64,000 bases of DNA from Pyronema omphalodes (Eukaryota > Ascomycota > Pezizomycetes > Pezizales > Pyronemataceae), in the NCBI GenBank assembly GCA_024516155.1, contig JAJJXM010000036.1, positions 546,957 to 610,956 of the forward strand, given 5' to 3'. Numbering within the stretch: position 1 is the first letter of the stretch; every line of letters starts with the position of its first letter. A model generated the notes under the pieces. It had not been told where the DNA came from. It ran no database searches and saw nothing but the letters and a program-made list of their open reading frames with translations. Shown here piece after piece: positions 9,200 to 19,086 of this stretch. Position numbers and translations under genes: made by a program.

Positions 9200-10576
9200 G
9201 TCCCCTTGGGGTTATGCGAGGAAAAGGAGGGGTTACTCCTATACGAGGGATTGATATGGGTCCCGGACGACGACGACCTGAGGTTACAAATTTTACGACA
9301 ACATCACGACTCCCAGGCCGCGGGGCATCCGGGAAGGGCAAGGACCTTGGAGTTGGTCAGCCGAAATTTTTATTGGCCACAACAACGACAGTATGTGACT
9401 CGATATGTCAACTACTGTGATACCTGTAAACGTATCAAGCCCATTAAGCACGCCCCCTTCGGTCTCTTACGACCGTTACAGATTCCAGAAAGACCATGGG
9501 AATCCATCTCCATGGATTTTATCACGGGTCTTCCGGAAGATGGGGGAATGAATGCGATATGGGTGATTGTGGACCGCTTGACGAAGATGGCACACTTCGT
9601 AGCATGTAAGGATACTATGGGACCCAGGGAACTTGCGGACGGGTTTCTCACACATGTGGTACGGGCCCATGAACTCCCCAGTAGCATCATCTCGGATCGG
9701 GGGTCCCTATTCACCTCTCAGTTCTGGAAGAGGGTTATGGAGGCAATGGGGACGACGAGGAACCTGAGTACGGCGTTTCACCCAGAGTCCGACGGACAGA
9801 CAGAGAGGGTCAATGCGATCCTCGAACAATACCTCAGGGCGTATTGTAACTATCAACTGGACAATTGGAACCAACTCCTTCCTATGGCGGAGTTCTGCTA
9901 CAACAATTCCCGCTCAGGAACGACCAAGGTGTCCCCCTTCTTCGCAAATTACGGATATCATCCCCGTTTTACCCAGCCGCTGGGTGAAGTCGCGGAAGGA
10001 AACCCCGAGGTCTCCAAATATGTTGGCGCCCTCAATCGACTTCACGAGGATCTGAGGGCGGAGGTCCACTATGCCCAGACGGCTCATGCAGAACAGGCGA
10101 ACCGGCATCGACACCCGGATCCGGTCCTTCGAGTGGGAGATCAGGTCTGGCTGAAGAGGAAGAATGTGAAAACCACCCGACCCTCCAACAAGCTTGATTA
10201 CAAGCTATTGGGGCCCTACACTATCTTGTCTAAGTTAGGGTCGCGAGCTTATAAGCTGGACCTCCCCCCAAACGCAAAGATCCATCCAGTATTTCACATC
10301 TCCCTTCTAGAACCGTCTCAGCCTACTTCGACCACCATCCCAGGCCATATTCAGCCCCCTCCGCTACGGATTGTCCTCGACGACGAGGAAGAGTGGGAAG
10401 TTGAGGAAATAGTGGATTCTCGACGCCACTGGGGTCAGATACAATATCGAGTTAAGTGGACTGATTTCCACGACCCCGATACGACCTGGTACCCCGCCGA
10501 CAATTTCCAAAACTCCCCCAACGCCATCACCCAATTCCACCGCAGGTACCCTAATAAACCTGCCCCACAGCTGTAA
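9200..10576 (+). pseudogene. pol: Gypsy A pol, second part: integrase and chromodomain
   Basis: Continues the frame broken at 2785. It shows the integrase zinc domain (HHDSQAAGHPGRARTLELV ... YCDTCKR), the catalytic core (SMDFITG, ISDRGSLFTSQFW, ESDGQTERVN), a GPY-type region (LGPYTILSKLGSRAYKL) and a C-terminal chromodomain (EEEWEVEEIVDSR ... YRVKWTDF). The stop TAA (10574-10576) overlaps the ATG of the next ORF in the sequence TAATG. On its own this half is uninterrupted. As part of A pol it is separated from the reverse transcriptase by a TAG and by element B, hence pseudogene. Confidence 0.92.
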
Positions 10577-11643
10577 TGGACGATAGAACGAACTCCGAGG
10601 ACCCCCCGTCCTCTTTGGGCTGGTACCGAACCCCTACTCCCCCGGCAGAAAAGAAATCCCCCCACCCCACGATCCCGCACGCAGAACTACATTGGTCGTT
10701 CTGCAACAACGACTCCTGCTCCATTCACCTCCAATCGAAATTAAACAACAATCATTTCCCAGCGGTGGCGCAAGCAATCGCGGCACGCATAAAAAAATCA
10801 TGTAGCTGCGGGCAGCTACATGACCCCGAGTTAGAATGGGTGATCCGACACCGAAGGATGGACCCGCAAAAGGCCTGCAAGGCATGGCAGAAAGGAAAGA
10901 GACTCTGCAATGTGTGTAAATTCCTGGTCAACAAAGACGGACACGACCAGAGATGCGGTATCAGAGGATGGAAACCCCCCACGGAGACCCCGGCAATGAT
11001 ACCACCCGCCAAGGACGAGCCCGGGACAGGAAAGGAGCCTCCCGTCCCTACGGAAAACCAGGAAAACGAACCACCCCGTCCCCGCGAACTGGAATCGGAG
11101 GACTCCACCATTCCTACGATCCGACACCAACTCCCAGTGATTATGATGACGGGACCCTCGGACCACGAGAGGGTGGCAATCAACCTGTCTTTCTATCAGA
11201 CAGCGGAGCCGGAACAGCATCTCCCCACCGTCGACTACCCACCAACCAACGACCTGACATCCGCCCCTTGTTCGGATCCCCCGGAGCCCCCCGCCTCAGG
11301 GCACCAACAAGATCAAATACCCCCGTTCTCCTCAGGGCACCAACAAGAACAAATAACGGCGCCCCCCTTAGGACACCAACAAGAGCAAATACCGCCTTAT
11401 GTCCTCGAGGATATCACCCAGGACGTCGTACGTCGCCGACGTCGGGGAAAGCAGTATCGGGGACGGTCCCCCATCCGGAGGCCCGCGTTGAGGACTGTCT
11501 ACGGCCTCGCCGGAGTCTCGGCCTGGAGGGGGGGGCTTATGTCACAACGGTCCCGTGACATGCTCCTGGCCTCCGCCGTCACCACCGCAGGGCTATGGGT
11601 GATCGTCATCACCCTAGCAACCTGCTACGCTGTCATGAAGTGA
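10576..11643 (+). CDS. Post-pol third ORF of Gypsy A, Cys/His-rich, C-terminal hydrophobic segment
   Basis: 355 residues starting with the ATG that shares its A with the pol stop (TAATG). It sits where an envelope gene would be, but I recognise no envelope motif. The N-terminal 130 residues hold a Cys/His cluster (SFCNNDSCSIH; KKSCSCGQLH; RLCNVCKFLV; DQRCG) that could bind zinc. The middle is Pro/Glu-rich. At about 11290-11390 there are three repeats of GHQQ(D/E)QI. An Arg-rich stretch (VVRRRRRGKQYRGR) follows, and the last 25 residues are hydrophobic (AGLWVIVITLATCYAVM), consistent with one membrane segment. The part after 11540 reads through the polypurine tract into the LTR, so the tail may be chance coding. 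Function unknown; Cys-rich post-pol proteins of this general kind occur in fungal Gypsy elements. Confidence 0.6.
   Translation: MDDRTNSEDPPSSLGWYRTPTPPAEKKSPHPTIPHAELHWSFCNNDSCSIHLQSKLNNNHFPAVAQAIAARIKKSCSCGQLHDPELEWVIRHRRMDPQKACKAWQKGKRLCNVCKFLVNKDGHDQRCGIRGWKPPTETPAMIPPAKDEPGTGKEPPVPTENQENEPPRPRELESEDSTIPTIRHQLPVIMMTGPSDHERVAINLSFYQTAEPEQHLPTVDYPPTNDLTSAPCSDPPEPPASGHQQDQIPPFSSGHQQEQITAPPLGHQQEQIPPYVLEDITQDVVRRRRRGKQYRGRSPIRRPALRTVYGLAGVSAWRGGLMSQRSRDMLLASAVTTAGLWVIVITLATCYAVMK
10798..10823. repeat. 12-bp perfect inverted repeat, 2-nt loop, inside A ORF3
   Basis: Arms 10798-10809 and 10812-10823 are exact reverse complements (TCATGTAGCTGC) within the Cys-rich coding segment. It could form a tight hairpin in RNA. 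Confidence 0.8.
11525..11536 (+). other. Polypurine tract of element A
   Basis: GGAGGGGGGGGC, followed after three bases by TGTCAC, the same layout as the B-family tract and LTR start. Confidence 0.65.
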
Positions 11644-11725
11644 AGGGATAGGGTTAGGGCAAGGGGCTGGGCCCCTTGCCGAGGATTTTCATATGTTCGG
11701 AGTTATTTCTTATTTGGATTTCTTT

Positions 11726-12033
11726 TAGGTATTACGGCGGCTAAGAAATTGTTGGAATCTTTTACTTCTCTCTTTTGGTATGTACTCTTTCTTTACTATT
11801 TGGAATCACGGCGGTTAGCCAGGAAGTTATCTCTTGCGGTATGTACTCTTTCTTTGCTATTTGGAATCACGGCGGTTAGCCGGTAGTTGTCTCTTTTGGT
11901 ATGTACTCTTTCCTTGTTATTATTATTTGGAATTATGGCGGTTAGTTATCTTGCTTTATTATTTGGAATTACGGCGGTTGGCAAATGTTGGGGAATGTTG
12001 GTCATGTATGTAGTATCACGGCGGTTAGCATTG
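11726..12033 (+). repeat. Degenerate tandem repeats in LTR of A
   Basis: Six copies of a core near ACGGCGGTTAGC, each usually preceded by ATTTGGAAT; three are embedded in a longer unit of about 60 bp that also includes GGTATGTACTCTTTC. Confidence 0.8.
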
Positions 12034-12035
12034 GA

Positions 12036-12061
12036 AGCATTCTCCGCAGGCGGAGAATGCT
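12036..12061. repeat. 12-bp perfect inverted repeat, 2-nt loop
   Basis: AGCATTCTCCGC and its exact reverse complement separated by AG, just upstream of the TATA-like box in the LTR of A. Confidence 0.8.
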
Positions 12062-12329
12062 GAGTCACGAGTCATGAAGGAACAAGTATAAGAGGAGGAA
12101 ATTTGTATGTAGTTTATTTCTTCACGCAATCAAGTTTCTATTTACCACAATCCTATCTACAAGAGTTCCCTTGTGATATCCCATCTCTCCAAACTCACCT
12201 GTGATTTCCCAGCCCACAAACCCTTGCCCATTCCCAACTTACCAGCCTTACCTAACCCGCCGCCGCCCTCCTCGCCGCCGAAAACCCCGCGCTGCCTGTC
12301 GTCAGTAACCGTGGATACGGATTCTGATA

Positions 12330-12594
12330 GTTAATCGGATAAAATTCCAGGATAAGTATCCTTGAACTGATGATAATCAGTGTGTGGCATATTCGCCTAG
12401 CAAGAGTAGTCCGGACAGCATGGAGGCTGATCGGGACAGTGACATTCAAGACGGAATTGTCAATGTATAGTTAGAGTGAGTCAGCATGAAGGCTGATCCG
12501 ACTCGAAGATAATGTGATAAAGACTATACCGTGTGGCCGTGAGAGGTCCTACAGCGGTGACGCGGAAAAAGTTGGGGTGATCATTTGTACATAC
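12330..12594 (-). other. Truncated intron-like segment of Copia J
   Basis: The 5' splice-site-like GTATGT reads leftward from 12594. The segment matches the first part of the 392-nt segment in I (59753-60144) and is cut off by the element truncation. Confidence 0.5.
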
Positions 12595-14215
12595 TCTGAA
12601 TGAGGGCATCTATCTCATGTGATACGAGCGCTGACGCATTCTCATCACCCCCTTCAACGATATCAGGGAAACAGTCAGATATTGCCTTGATGATTTCCTC
12701 TGATGTATTGGGACGTCCTTCAGAATCGAAAGCATTATTGTCCTCTAAGAAAACGACGTTGGAAGCGCGCACGACCGAACGTGAATTGAAATCATAGATG
12801 CGCCAAATCTTTGACGAATCCGTGTATCCAACCATCATACTGTGTGACGCGCGTGCGCTCCAGTTCTTGTCTGTCCTCTGCTCCTTCGGTATATGCTTGA
12901 AGACCGTGCAACCGAATCTTCGAAGGTGTAGCAGCTGAGGCGGCCTGTGAAACAGGGCCTCATGAGGACTTAGCCAGCCTTTGAGCGTCCTAGTCGGAGA
13001 TATCGAGTGAAGGTACACCGCTGTGTTAACAGCCTCAGCCCAGAAGCGATGAGCAACTTGGGCGTCTAGCAGCATGGAACGTGCTTTGCCGTTGATTGTC
13101 TGAATGAATCTCTCGGCTGTTCCGTTTTTATGCTGTGTGAAGGGTGGTGAGGGTTCGAACGAGATACCGTTTTTCGCCAGGTAAGAACGGAACTGTTGAT
13201 TGTTAAATTCCCCTGTGCCATTATCACACCTGAACCGAAGAATCTTATGTCCTTGAGACTCAATCCATGCTTTGTATTCTTGGAATACAGGTAGTACCGC
13301 ATCTGTGGATTTTGATTTCAGAAAGTAAACTTTGGCGAAACGACTAAAGTCATCAATATAGATGATATAATACCGTCGTTGGCTCATCGACGGAGTCGAC
13401 ATCGGGCCGCAGACATCCGAGTGGACAAGTTCGAAAGGCTTGCTCGCACGTTCGGTTGGTAATCGGATAAAGGACTGTCGGTTTTTGGCCTGTATGCACG
13501 TTCTGCAGGACTGGAGATGATCTGATGTTGTAGTTTTATCAGTCGAATTAATGATTTTAGACAAGGACTCGGTATTGAGGTGGGCCAGTCTCCTGTGCCA
13601 CATCTCGAAATTGCTTGTTGGTTCAAGGCGGAAAGACTGTCTATGTGCTGTTCGAAGGTCTTTGTCGCTTGGACGCGTAAAGTCAACCTCTGCACTTGTT
13701 CGTTTATTCGATGATGTCGTTGTTCGGGTCGAGGAGGGAATAGTGTTAATGTCGACGCCTGCACCAGAACGAGTGGTTATCAGGGCGTCGTGGTCTTCCT
13801 TAATGGCCTCTGCTGTCCATCTGTAGAGATTGTCCTTCATGCGAGCGACAATGATTGTTTTGGAGGTCTTGTCTTTCACAGTACAAGTACCGTCCGCCAT
13901 AGTAATTTGCCACCCCCTTTTATCAAAGAGGGGCAGGGAGAAAAGGGAGAGTCGAAACGTGGGAACGTATAGTGCAGAAATTTGAAAGAGATTGTTGAGT
14001 ATGATTTTTCCGTAGGTGTTGGTGGTGACTGTACTATTGTCACCTAAGCGAATGTTGATGGACTTGCAAGTAGCTAAAGAATCAATAAGAAAAGCAGATT
14101 TATCATTACAAAAGTGGTGCGTTGCACCAGAGTCGAGCACCCATGTATGTGTCTCAGCGGACGAGTCTGTGGCGATCAAGATTTGCGCTGTTAGGGAGGT
14201 GCTGGAGTTCCCGAG
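12581..14215 (-). CDS. pol: Copia J protease-integrase part of pol
   Basis: Reads leftward in the same frame as gag, after a single TGA (14216-14218). Protease motif LDSGATHHF is near the start. The integrase zinc domain is MWHRRLAHL ... CRTCIQAKNRQSF, and the catalytic core has HSDVCGPM, FRCDNGTGEF and HKNGTAERF (D, D, E all present). It ends at a TGA 12 nt after the putative 5' splice site. It lacks an ATG of its own at a suitable place, so read-through of the UGA or removal of it by splicing is needed. Intact as far as it goes, but the element has no reverse transcriptase. Confidence 0.88.
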   Translation of the reverse strand, partial: LGNSSTSLTAQILIATDSSAETHTWVLDSGATHHFCNDKSAFLIDSLATCKSINIRLGDNSTVTTNTYGKIILNNLFQISALYVPTFRLSLFSLPLFDKRGWQITMADGTCTVKDKTSKTIIVARMKDNLYRWTAEAIKEDHDALITTRSGAGVDINTIPSSTRTTTSSNKRTSAEVDFTRPSDKDLRTAHRQSFRLEPTSNFEMWHRRLAHLNTESLSKIINSTDKTTTSDHLQSCRTCIQAKNRQSFIRLPTERASKPFELVHSDVCGPMSTPSMSQRRYYIIYIDDFSRFAKVYFLKSKSTDAVLPVFQEYKAWIESQGHKILRFRCDNGTGEFNNQQFRSYLAKNGISFEPSPPFTQHKNGTAERFIQTINGKARSMLLDAQVAHRFWAEAVNTAVYLHSISPTRTLKGWLSPHEALFHRPPQLLHLRRFGCTVFKHIPKEQRTDKNWSARASHSMMVGYTDSSKIWRIYDFNSRSVVRASNVVFLEDNNAFDSEGRPNTSEEIIKAISDCFPDIVEGGDENASALVSHEIDALIQSMYK

Positions 14216-15130
14216 TCAAATACCGAGATCAGTGTTGTCTAACTCGGCAATTTTCGCACTGGAGCGAAGCTTGTACCGCTCGCCTATAGCGGTAGCTGAA
14301 GATCTGAGCTTGCACTCTGTCGCAACGTGCCCGTTCTTTGTACAGTAGTGGCACTGGACATCCTCCTTTTTCGAAGTTTTAGTAGGTCTGGACGGTCCGG
14401 CGCTTGAGGATGCTGCGCGTTTGTTGTTGTTGCGATTTGCGTAGCATTCCTTCGTGTTATGGCTAGAGCGTTTACAGTGGTCGCACCACTTGGTCGTCGT
14501 AGCATGCGCCTCGGCCTTCGGGGATCCTAGGGTGGCTTCCCACATATGCTCGTGGTCGTGCAGGATCTTATGGAGCTCGTCAACAGCAATATTATCAAGT
14601 TTCGCGAGCTCGTGTTTCGTAACTCCGTAGGAGTCGGGGAGATTTGCAATAACATAATTAACCAGCGCAGTGTCGCTGATATCTAAAACTGTACCGGTAA
14701 GTGGGGCCTGAATATTCAGGAGATCAGTGATCCATTTTGACATGGACTGCCCGGGGTTTGGCTTTGATCTCCAGAATTTAATCCAGAGGTTTCTTCGTCC
14801 AGAGTTTGTTTTCGAGTTATCAAACCGGGCTTCGAGTTTTAGCCACATCTCCCGTGGGTTGTCGAGTCCGGTGATGACCCTGCGGCAGGTGATGTCGCAG
14901 TGGTCAAAGATGATCTGGGTAGCTCTGGCCGCCCTCTCATCGAAGTATTGGAGATCCCTCTGAGCTTGTTGGCTGGTGCCGCCAGCAGGGCGCGTCTCCT
15001 TCCCGTTCACAATATTCCAGGCGCTTTTCCCGGCCAAGATAAAGTGGATGGGGTCCTTCCACTGCGCATAATTTGCGACCGTCAGAATTGGGCACTTCAA
15101 AGCAGTAGGTTCTTGGACTTCGTCGGACAT
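14216..15130 (-). CDS. gag: Copia J Gag
   Basis: 304 residues from ATG. A copia-type Gag domain (WKDPIHFILAGKSAWNIV; GLDNPREMWLKLEARF) is followed by two zinc knuckles (CDHCKRSSHNTKEC and CHYCTKNGHVATEC) that bind RNA. It forms the particle shell. It is nearly identical to the Gag of I. The TGA at its end is in frame with the following protease. Confidence 0.92.
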   Translation of the reverse strand: MSDEVQEPTALKCPILTVANYAQWKDPIHFILAGKSAWNIVNGKETRPAGGTSQQAQRDLQYFDERAARATQIIFDHCDITCRRVITGLDNPREMWLKLEARFDNSKTNSGRRNLWIKFWRSKPNPGQSMSKWITDLLNIQAPLTGTVLDISDTALVNYVIANLPDSYGVTKHELAKLDNIAVDELHKILHDHEHMWEATLGSPKAEAHATTTKWCDHCKRSSHNTKECYANRNNNKRAASSSAGPSRPTKTSKKEDVQCHYCTKNGHVATECKLRSSATAIGERYKLRSSAKIAELDNTDLGI

Positions 15131-15223
15131 CGTGGGAGAGAGTGATTAAAATTAAGGGGAAAGTGAAGAAATGATATAAGTTATGACTAATAAAGGATAA
15201 CGGTAAGAGTAGCGGTTACGCAA

Positions 15224-15235
15224 GGGCTCATAACC
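15224..15235 (-). other. Half-tRNA(iMet) primer binding site of Copia J
   Basis: On the minus strand GGTTATGAGCCC directly follows the LTR; it is complementary to the anticodon arm of initiator Met tRNA. Confidence 0.65.
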
Positions 15236-15396
15236 TGTCGAAGGTCTCACAGGCACGAGAAGAAGAAGAAAGTGGAGGTGGTGACCGAATGTATTAACGA
15301 GCGTAAAGAGTCTGACATAGACGGGCAAGCGAGTGCCTATACATAGAGAGTGGTCCACCTCCACCTAAGCACTAGGGCCTTAGGCGCACTTCAACA
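15236..15396 (-). repeat. 5' LTR of Copia J
   Basis: 161 bp with TGTTGAAG...CTTCGACA ends on the minus strand. The outer 5-bp flank (TGAAC in element orientation) is the same as that of Copia I. Confidence 0.92.
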
Positions 15397-15743
15397 GTTC
15401 ATTACTCCGCTTGACATACCGTTTCCGATGTGGGAACCAAAATCCTGGAGCCATCAGTGCACCACACTGATTATGAGTGTTGACGGAAACTTGTTGACAG
15501 CAGCAACGTCACCTTATGTGCCCTAGGAGCAACTGATCACTACCTCCACAGAGCCGACGAAACTCGACCAAGCGCAATCAACACTCACGTCGTACACAGA
15601 CTTCCTTTTTATTGCAGCATACTCTCATTCTACCATGAACTCACGCGTAGACTTATCAAGTCACTGCGCTGAACGCCATGTATTCCATCAGCAACAACTT
15701 GCCTGACATACACACTCGGCAACAGCATCTGTGTTTTGGCTAG
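15397..15743 (-). repeat. Flanking segment shared with 56590-56950
   Basis: About 350 bp, near-identical in reverse orientation to the sequence in front of Copia I. No ORF of note. In the orientation of I it contains AATAAA. On this side it ends in a T27 run (15744-15770). Confidence 0.85.
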
Positions 15744-15770
15744 TTTTTTTTTTTTTTTTTTTTTTTTTTT
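15744..15770. repeat. T27 homopolymer
   Basis: 27 consecutive T; read on the minus strand it is an A tract next to the duplicated flank. Confidence 0.95.
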
Positions 15771-16618
15771 GTGGCAGGGGAGGGGGTTATTATTGTATGC
15801 TGATTTTCCGGAGCTGGGAACGATGAAAAACGACACACGAGTAAAATGTCACCGGCCGAGGCGGTGGAATTTGTAAAGCTCTTGTACAGTGGTGGATTTC
15901 TCGTGTTCGGCGTTGGTGAGATGGATGATGGTATAGTCTTGTAGTTAAAACGTTCGGGAATTAATATTACTGATGACGTTCAGAGCAATCCCAACGTCCA
16001 GTCTAACAAAGATGTGTAGATAATGTTCACATCAATAGTCAACAGTAAATGTAGAGAGATACATACATGCCTACAACTCACACGAGTGATCGCCTAATGC
16101 TCCTTTTTGACTTCCTGAGCAAATCTCACCAGGGCCTATTCGTTCCTCGGTATCGATGTCCTTGCCGGGGGCCTTGAAGACCATGAATCCAGCCAGCAAC
16201 GTTACCTCAAACGCATCGCCGTCGTCGTCAATTGTCACTCGTACCTCGTCTTATCATATCGGATTATCGGCGGCATTAATCCTAGTATTGCCTGTAATTA
16301 TTTCGAAATGCTGATATTTAATCATTTCCTCAAGTGATGGCAGAAGCAATTCACCCTCGTTATTGCAAGGACTACCCGATGAGCTCCTTAGGCCCTGGTT
16401 GTGCTGACCACCAATGCTAGGTGCGGTTGATGAGTGCCCTCAGATAACTCCGTTGAATGCAGACACGTCACGTTTGAGAACTGGTGTGATGGAGGTATGT
16501 AACAAATGTAGATGACGATGTCGCTTCACCATCCCAAACTCCTGGATCATAAGCATACTCAAAAAGTCCGGGCAATCCTCCAAGGCGCCATGTAGTGTAA
16601 CCTCCGGGATACCAAATG

Positions 16619-17155
16619 CTACAGAATACATATGAACCTATTGATCCTTCCTTCGCTGTTCTCTGACGAATAATGATATGGAAGAGTGGGCTCCAGGAAC
16701 TCCACTAATCCATTGGAGTACACAACATCAAACTGCAGCCACAACATGATTGAAAAGGTGGGAATGATCGGATGCTTCAATTTTTTGTCTTCGATATTGT
16801 CTTCGACAACGTTTGCCATTTAACGTTCGAAATATCCCAAGTCCACGGTATAGCAATTTCCGAACATTCTAACGGTGAGCTCCATCTTTTCTTTGTGGTC
16901 AACAAAGTATGATTTCATTTCTTGTTCCCCAGCCACGACGTAAGTTGAAAACTGGGTTATGAACAAATTCTCATTATTGATATCATCCTGATCCAGGCCT
17001 TTGATCGAGGTTGAGATGTTGGAGGCCTGTCGATGGAATTTCCGTCTGAATGGATGATATATCACGATGCGGGAACAGACCCGAAGGTGATCCACACAAA
17101 CTAAGCGACAGTGCAGCAAGTATGAACGCTCCAAAAACACTTCACAAAGTCTCAA
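16619..17155 (-). pseudogene. Possible degenerate gene, unrecognised
   Basis: Two ORFs of 111 and 66 codons follow each other in one minus-strand frame, separated by a single TAA at 16820-16822 that is immediately followed by ATG. Amino-acid composition looks protein-like (for example EQEMKSYFVDHKEKMELTV and FDVVYSNGLVEFLEP), but I recognise no family. The first has no ATG start. It could be a decayed host gene with one nonsense mutation or chance ORFs. Confidence 0.25.
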
Positions 17156-18859
17156 AGCAGGTATGGATTCCTATCTAATTACGATGCGTTTATCTAAAGA
17201 CTTCACAGATTCAATTCCGTATTCCAGTGAGTGTTTGTTCCGCCGCAACTGCTGTCACGGCCCAAGACGGTGTAGGCGACCTTCTCACTTCCATACAGGG
17301 GCTAACGTGGTGGTACCTACAACCGGGTTACCTAGTGGACAGCTTCGAACAAGCCGCAAATCGTGCCGACCCTTTATCAGCCTCTGTTCCACTTCGAAGG
17401 CGCAACAACATACAGCACCACATATCCACTGAACGTTACCAACAAAATTGATTCCCCTACAATATTTGTAACATTGCCCTTCATTACCAGATTCACCTGA
17501 TCAACATATCCGACTTCGGAATGATCGAAATTGCGGAAGGAACGCGAACGAAACGGATGGTGTCAGATCCAACACATGGAAGACCACTAGAAGATATTTC
17601 ATCCGAGCAAAAGGAAGAAGGATCAAAGTAAGCCTCCTTGATCACAATCTCTGCTACCAGTAATAGCTAACCATGTTCTGAAGTAAATCAACGGAGCCAA
17701 ATGTTACCCAAAAGACTCGGCTATGCATGGTCAACCGACAAAACATCAGAGTAATAGGTAACGAACAGGATATTCACATTGCTGGTGCTTTTTGTGGTCC
17801 GCTGTGAAAGCCTACAATGCTAACTACGATGTCCCTGTTCAGTCCTCTGATTCTCCTGTGATACACCGAGCGATTTCGTTACTGCTATACTATTCGCCAT
17901 AGGTAATCTCTTTGCAAGACGAATGATGTGCTTTTATAGTGTCGTTCCGCCGTAAGTCATCAAACATTGCGTCATGACCTGTCACCGCACAATCAGCTGA
18001 ATAAGACGCTGGCTAGATACTCACAGCGACATAGGGGTACGTCAACAAATCTCATGAGGAAGCCGGATAGGCTCGCGAAGACTGCTTATCCGGGAACATC
18101 CTGGCGGAGCATAGTCAACACACCGGTAGGTATCGGATGGAGGATCGAAGTTGAGACGAATAATCCAATGCCAAGGGCGAGACGACTTTTCCAACCCCAG
18201 ATTAGGACATCAATAATAAGTACAAGACCATTGCCCGTGACAGAAGATATCCCGGCTTGGATTTTTCTGTCAAATACTTTCCGCTTCTAGATGAAAGGTT
18301 AAACAAACCATTCGCATACGGCGAATTCAAGAGCCGTTATCCTCCACGGCTTCCAACATTGGGGACTCTGAAAATTAAATCAAAGCAAAATAAATCAATT
18401 GGAGACTCCGCTGTATAAAGCTGTCCACCCTACAGCACTCGAATCTTACAAATCAACTAGCCGATTCCCAGGATATGCTTTATCGCCCGAAGTATTACTC
18501 AACTGGATCGACAATACTAATAGTCAAGTCCACCACTGTTCTACTACAGGAACTCAATAATGGACTATCGAACCGAAAGACGCCAAGAAGACTTCTGTGC
18601 CAGTCGAGCTGTCAATACATATACGGCCACCTTCATACATACGGGCCGCAGAGATACAGAAACGAGAGGGAGAAAGAGCAACTACCCCCCCCCCCGACAA
18701 TGACCAATCCACGGAACCACCATCTCGGCCTATAGAAATACCAGACCCTTTGGTACATTTTCGCCACAAAGATTGTTTATGTCATACAAGTTCTCCACCA
18801 AAAAGGATATACATGCGAAGAATCTAAACAGCATTTATACCAATCATTTGTTTAAAATT

Positions 18860-19027
18860 TCGATTTATAATAGAATGTGTATAAATATTTCACTAGCGTG
18901 AACATTTATACAGGCAATTGTAAAAGCTTTCTCGGTTTATAATAGCATGTGTATGAATATTTGACTAGCGTGAAAATTTATACAGGCAATTGTATAAGAT
19001 TCTCGATTTATAATAGCATATGTATAG
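18860..19027. repeat. 72-bp tandem repeat, about 2.3 copies
   Basis: Units start at 18860, 18932 and 19003 (TCGATTTATAATAG), contain ACTAGCGTG and TATACAGGCAATTG, and differ at a few bases. AT-rich and non-coding. Confidence 0.85.
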
Positions 19028-19086
19028 ATTCTTCATCGTCATTGAAACACTCAGACATGAGTCTATGGGGTTTTTGGAGAACATAT

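Larger units (their letters stand above)
356..12329 (+). mobile_element. Gypsy chromovirus A (5' part absent, interrupted by B)
   Basis: A Ty3/Gypsy element read on the plus strand: protease, reverse transcriptase and RNase H (356-2785), then after the inserted element B integrase and chromodomain (9200-10576), a third ORF (10576-11643), a polypurine tract (11525-11536) and a 3' LTR (from 11540). Its gag and 5' LTR would lie left of the LTR at 1-355 and are not in the window. The right end is cut at 12329 by the truncated Copia element J. Removing B and one copy of the ATAGG duplication restores the pol reading frame exactly. Confidence 0.85.
11540..12329 (+). repeat. 3' LTR of element A, truncated at its right end
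   Basis: Begins TGTCACAACGG after the polypurine tract and has a TATA-like TATAAGAG at 12087-12094. It contains internal repeats (11726-12033) and a hairpin (12036-12061). No CA terminus or duplication is seen because Copia J sequence begins at 12330. There is no second copy in the window to confirm the boundaries. Confidence 0.6.
12330..15396 (-). mobile_element. Copia element J, 3'-truncated, minus strand
   Basis: Same family as D and I. Reading leftward: LTR (15396-15236), PBS, gag, UGA, protease-integrase, then the start of the intron-like segment. It stops at 12330, where it abuts the LTR of A; reverse transcriptase, RNase H and the 3' LTR are missing. gag and protease-integrase are open full length. 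Confidence 0.92.
15771..19086. other. Apparently non-LTR host DNA, no convincing gene
   Basis: About 3.3 kb with none of the element sequences seen elsewhere in the window. No recognisable protein domain on either strand. Only short ORFs are present, the best being two consecutive minus-strand frames (17155-16619). A 72-bp tandem repeat sits at the right end. Element D is inserted at 19087 and the same DNA continues at 39756. Confidence 0.5.

Noticed and set aside
16619..16819. Methyltransferase call from FDVVYSNGLVEFLEP
   Set aside because: One short resemblance to motif IV without the glycine-rich SAM motif is not enough.
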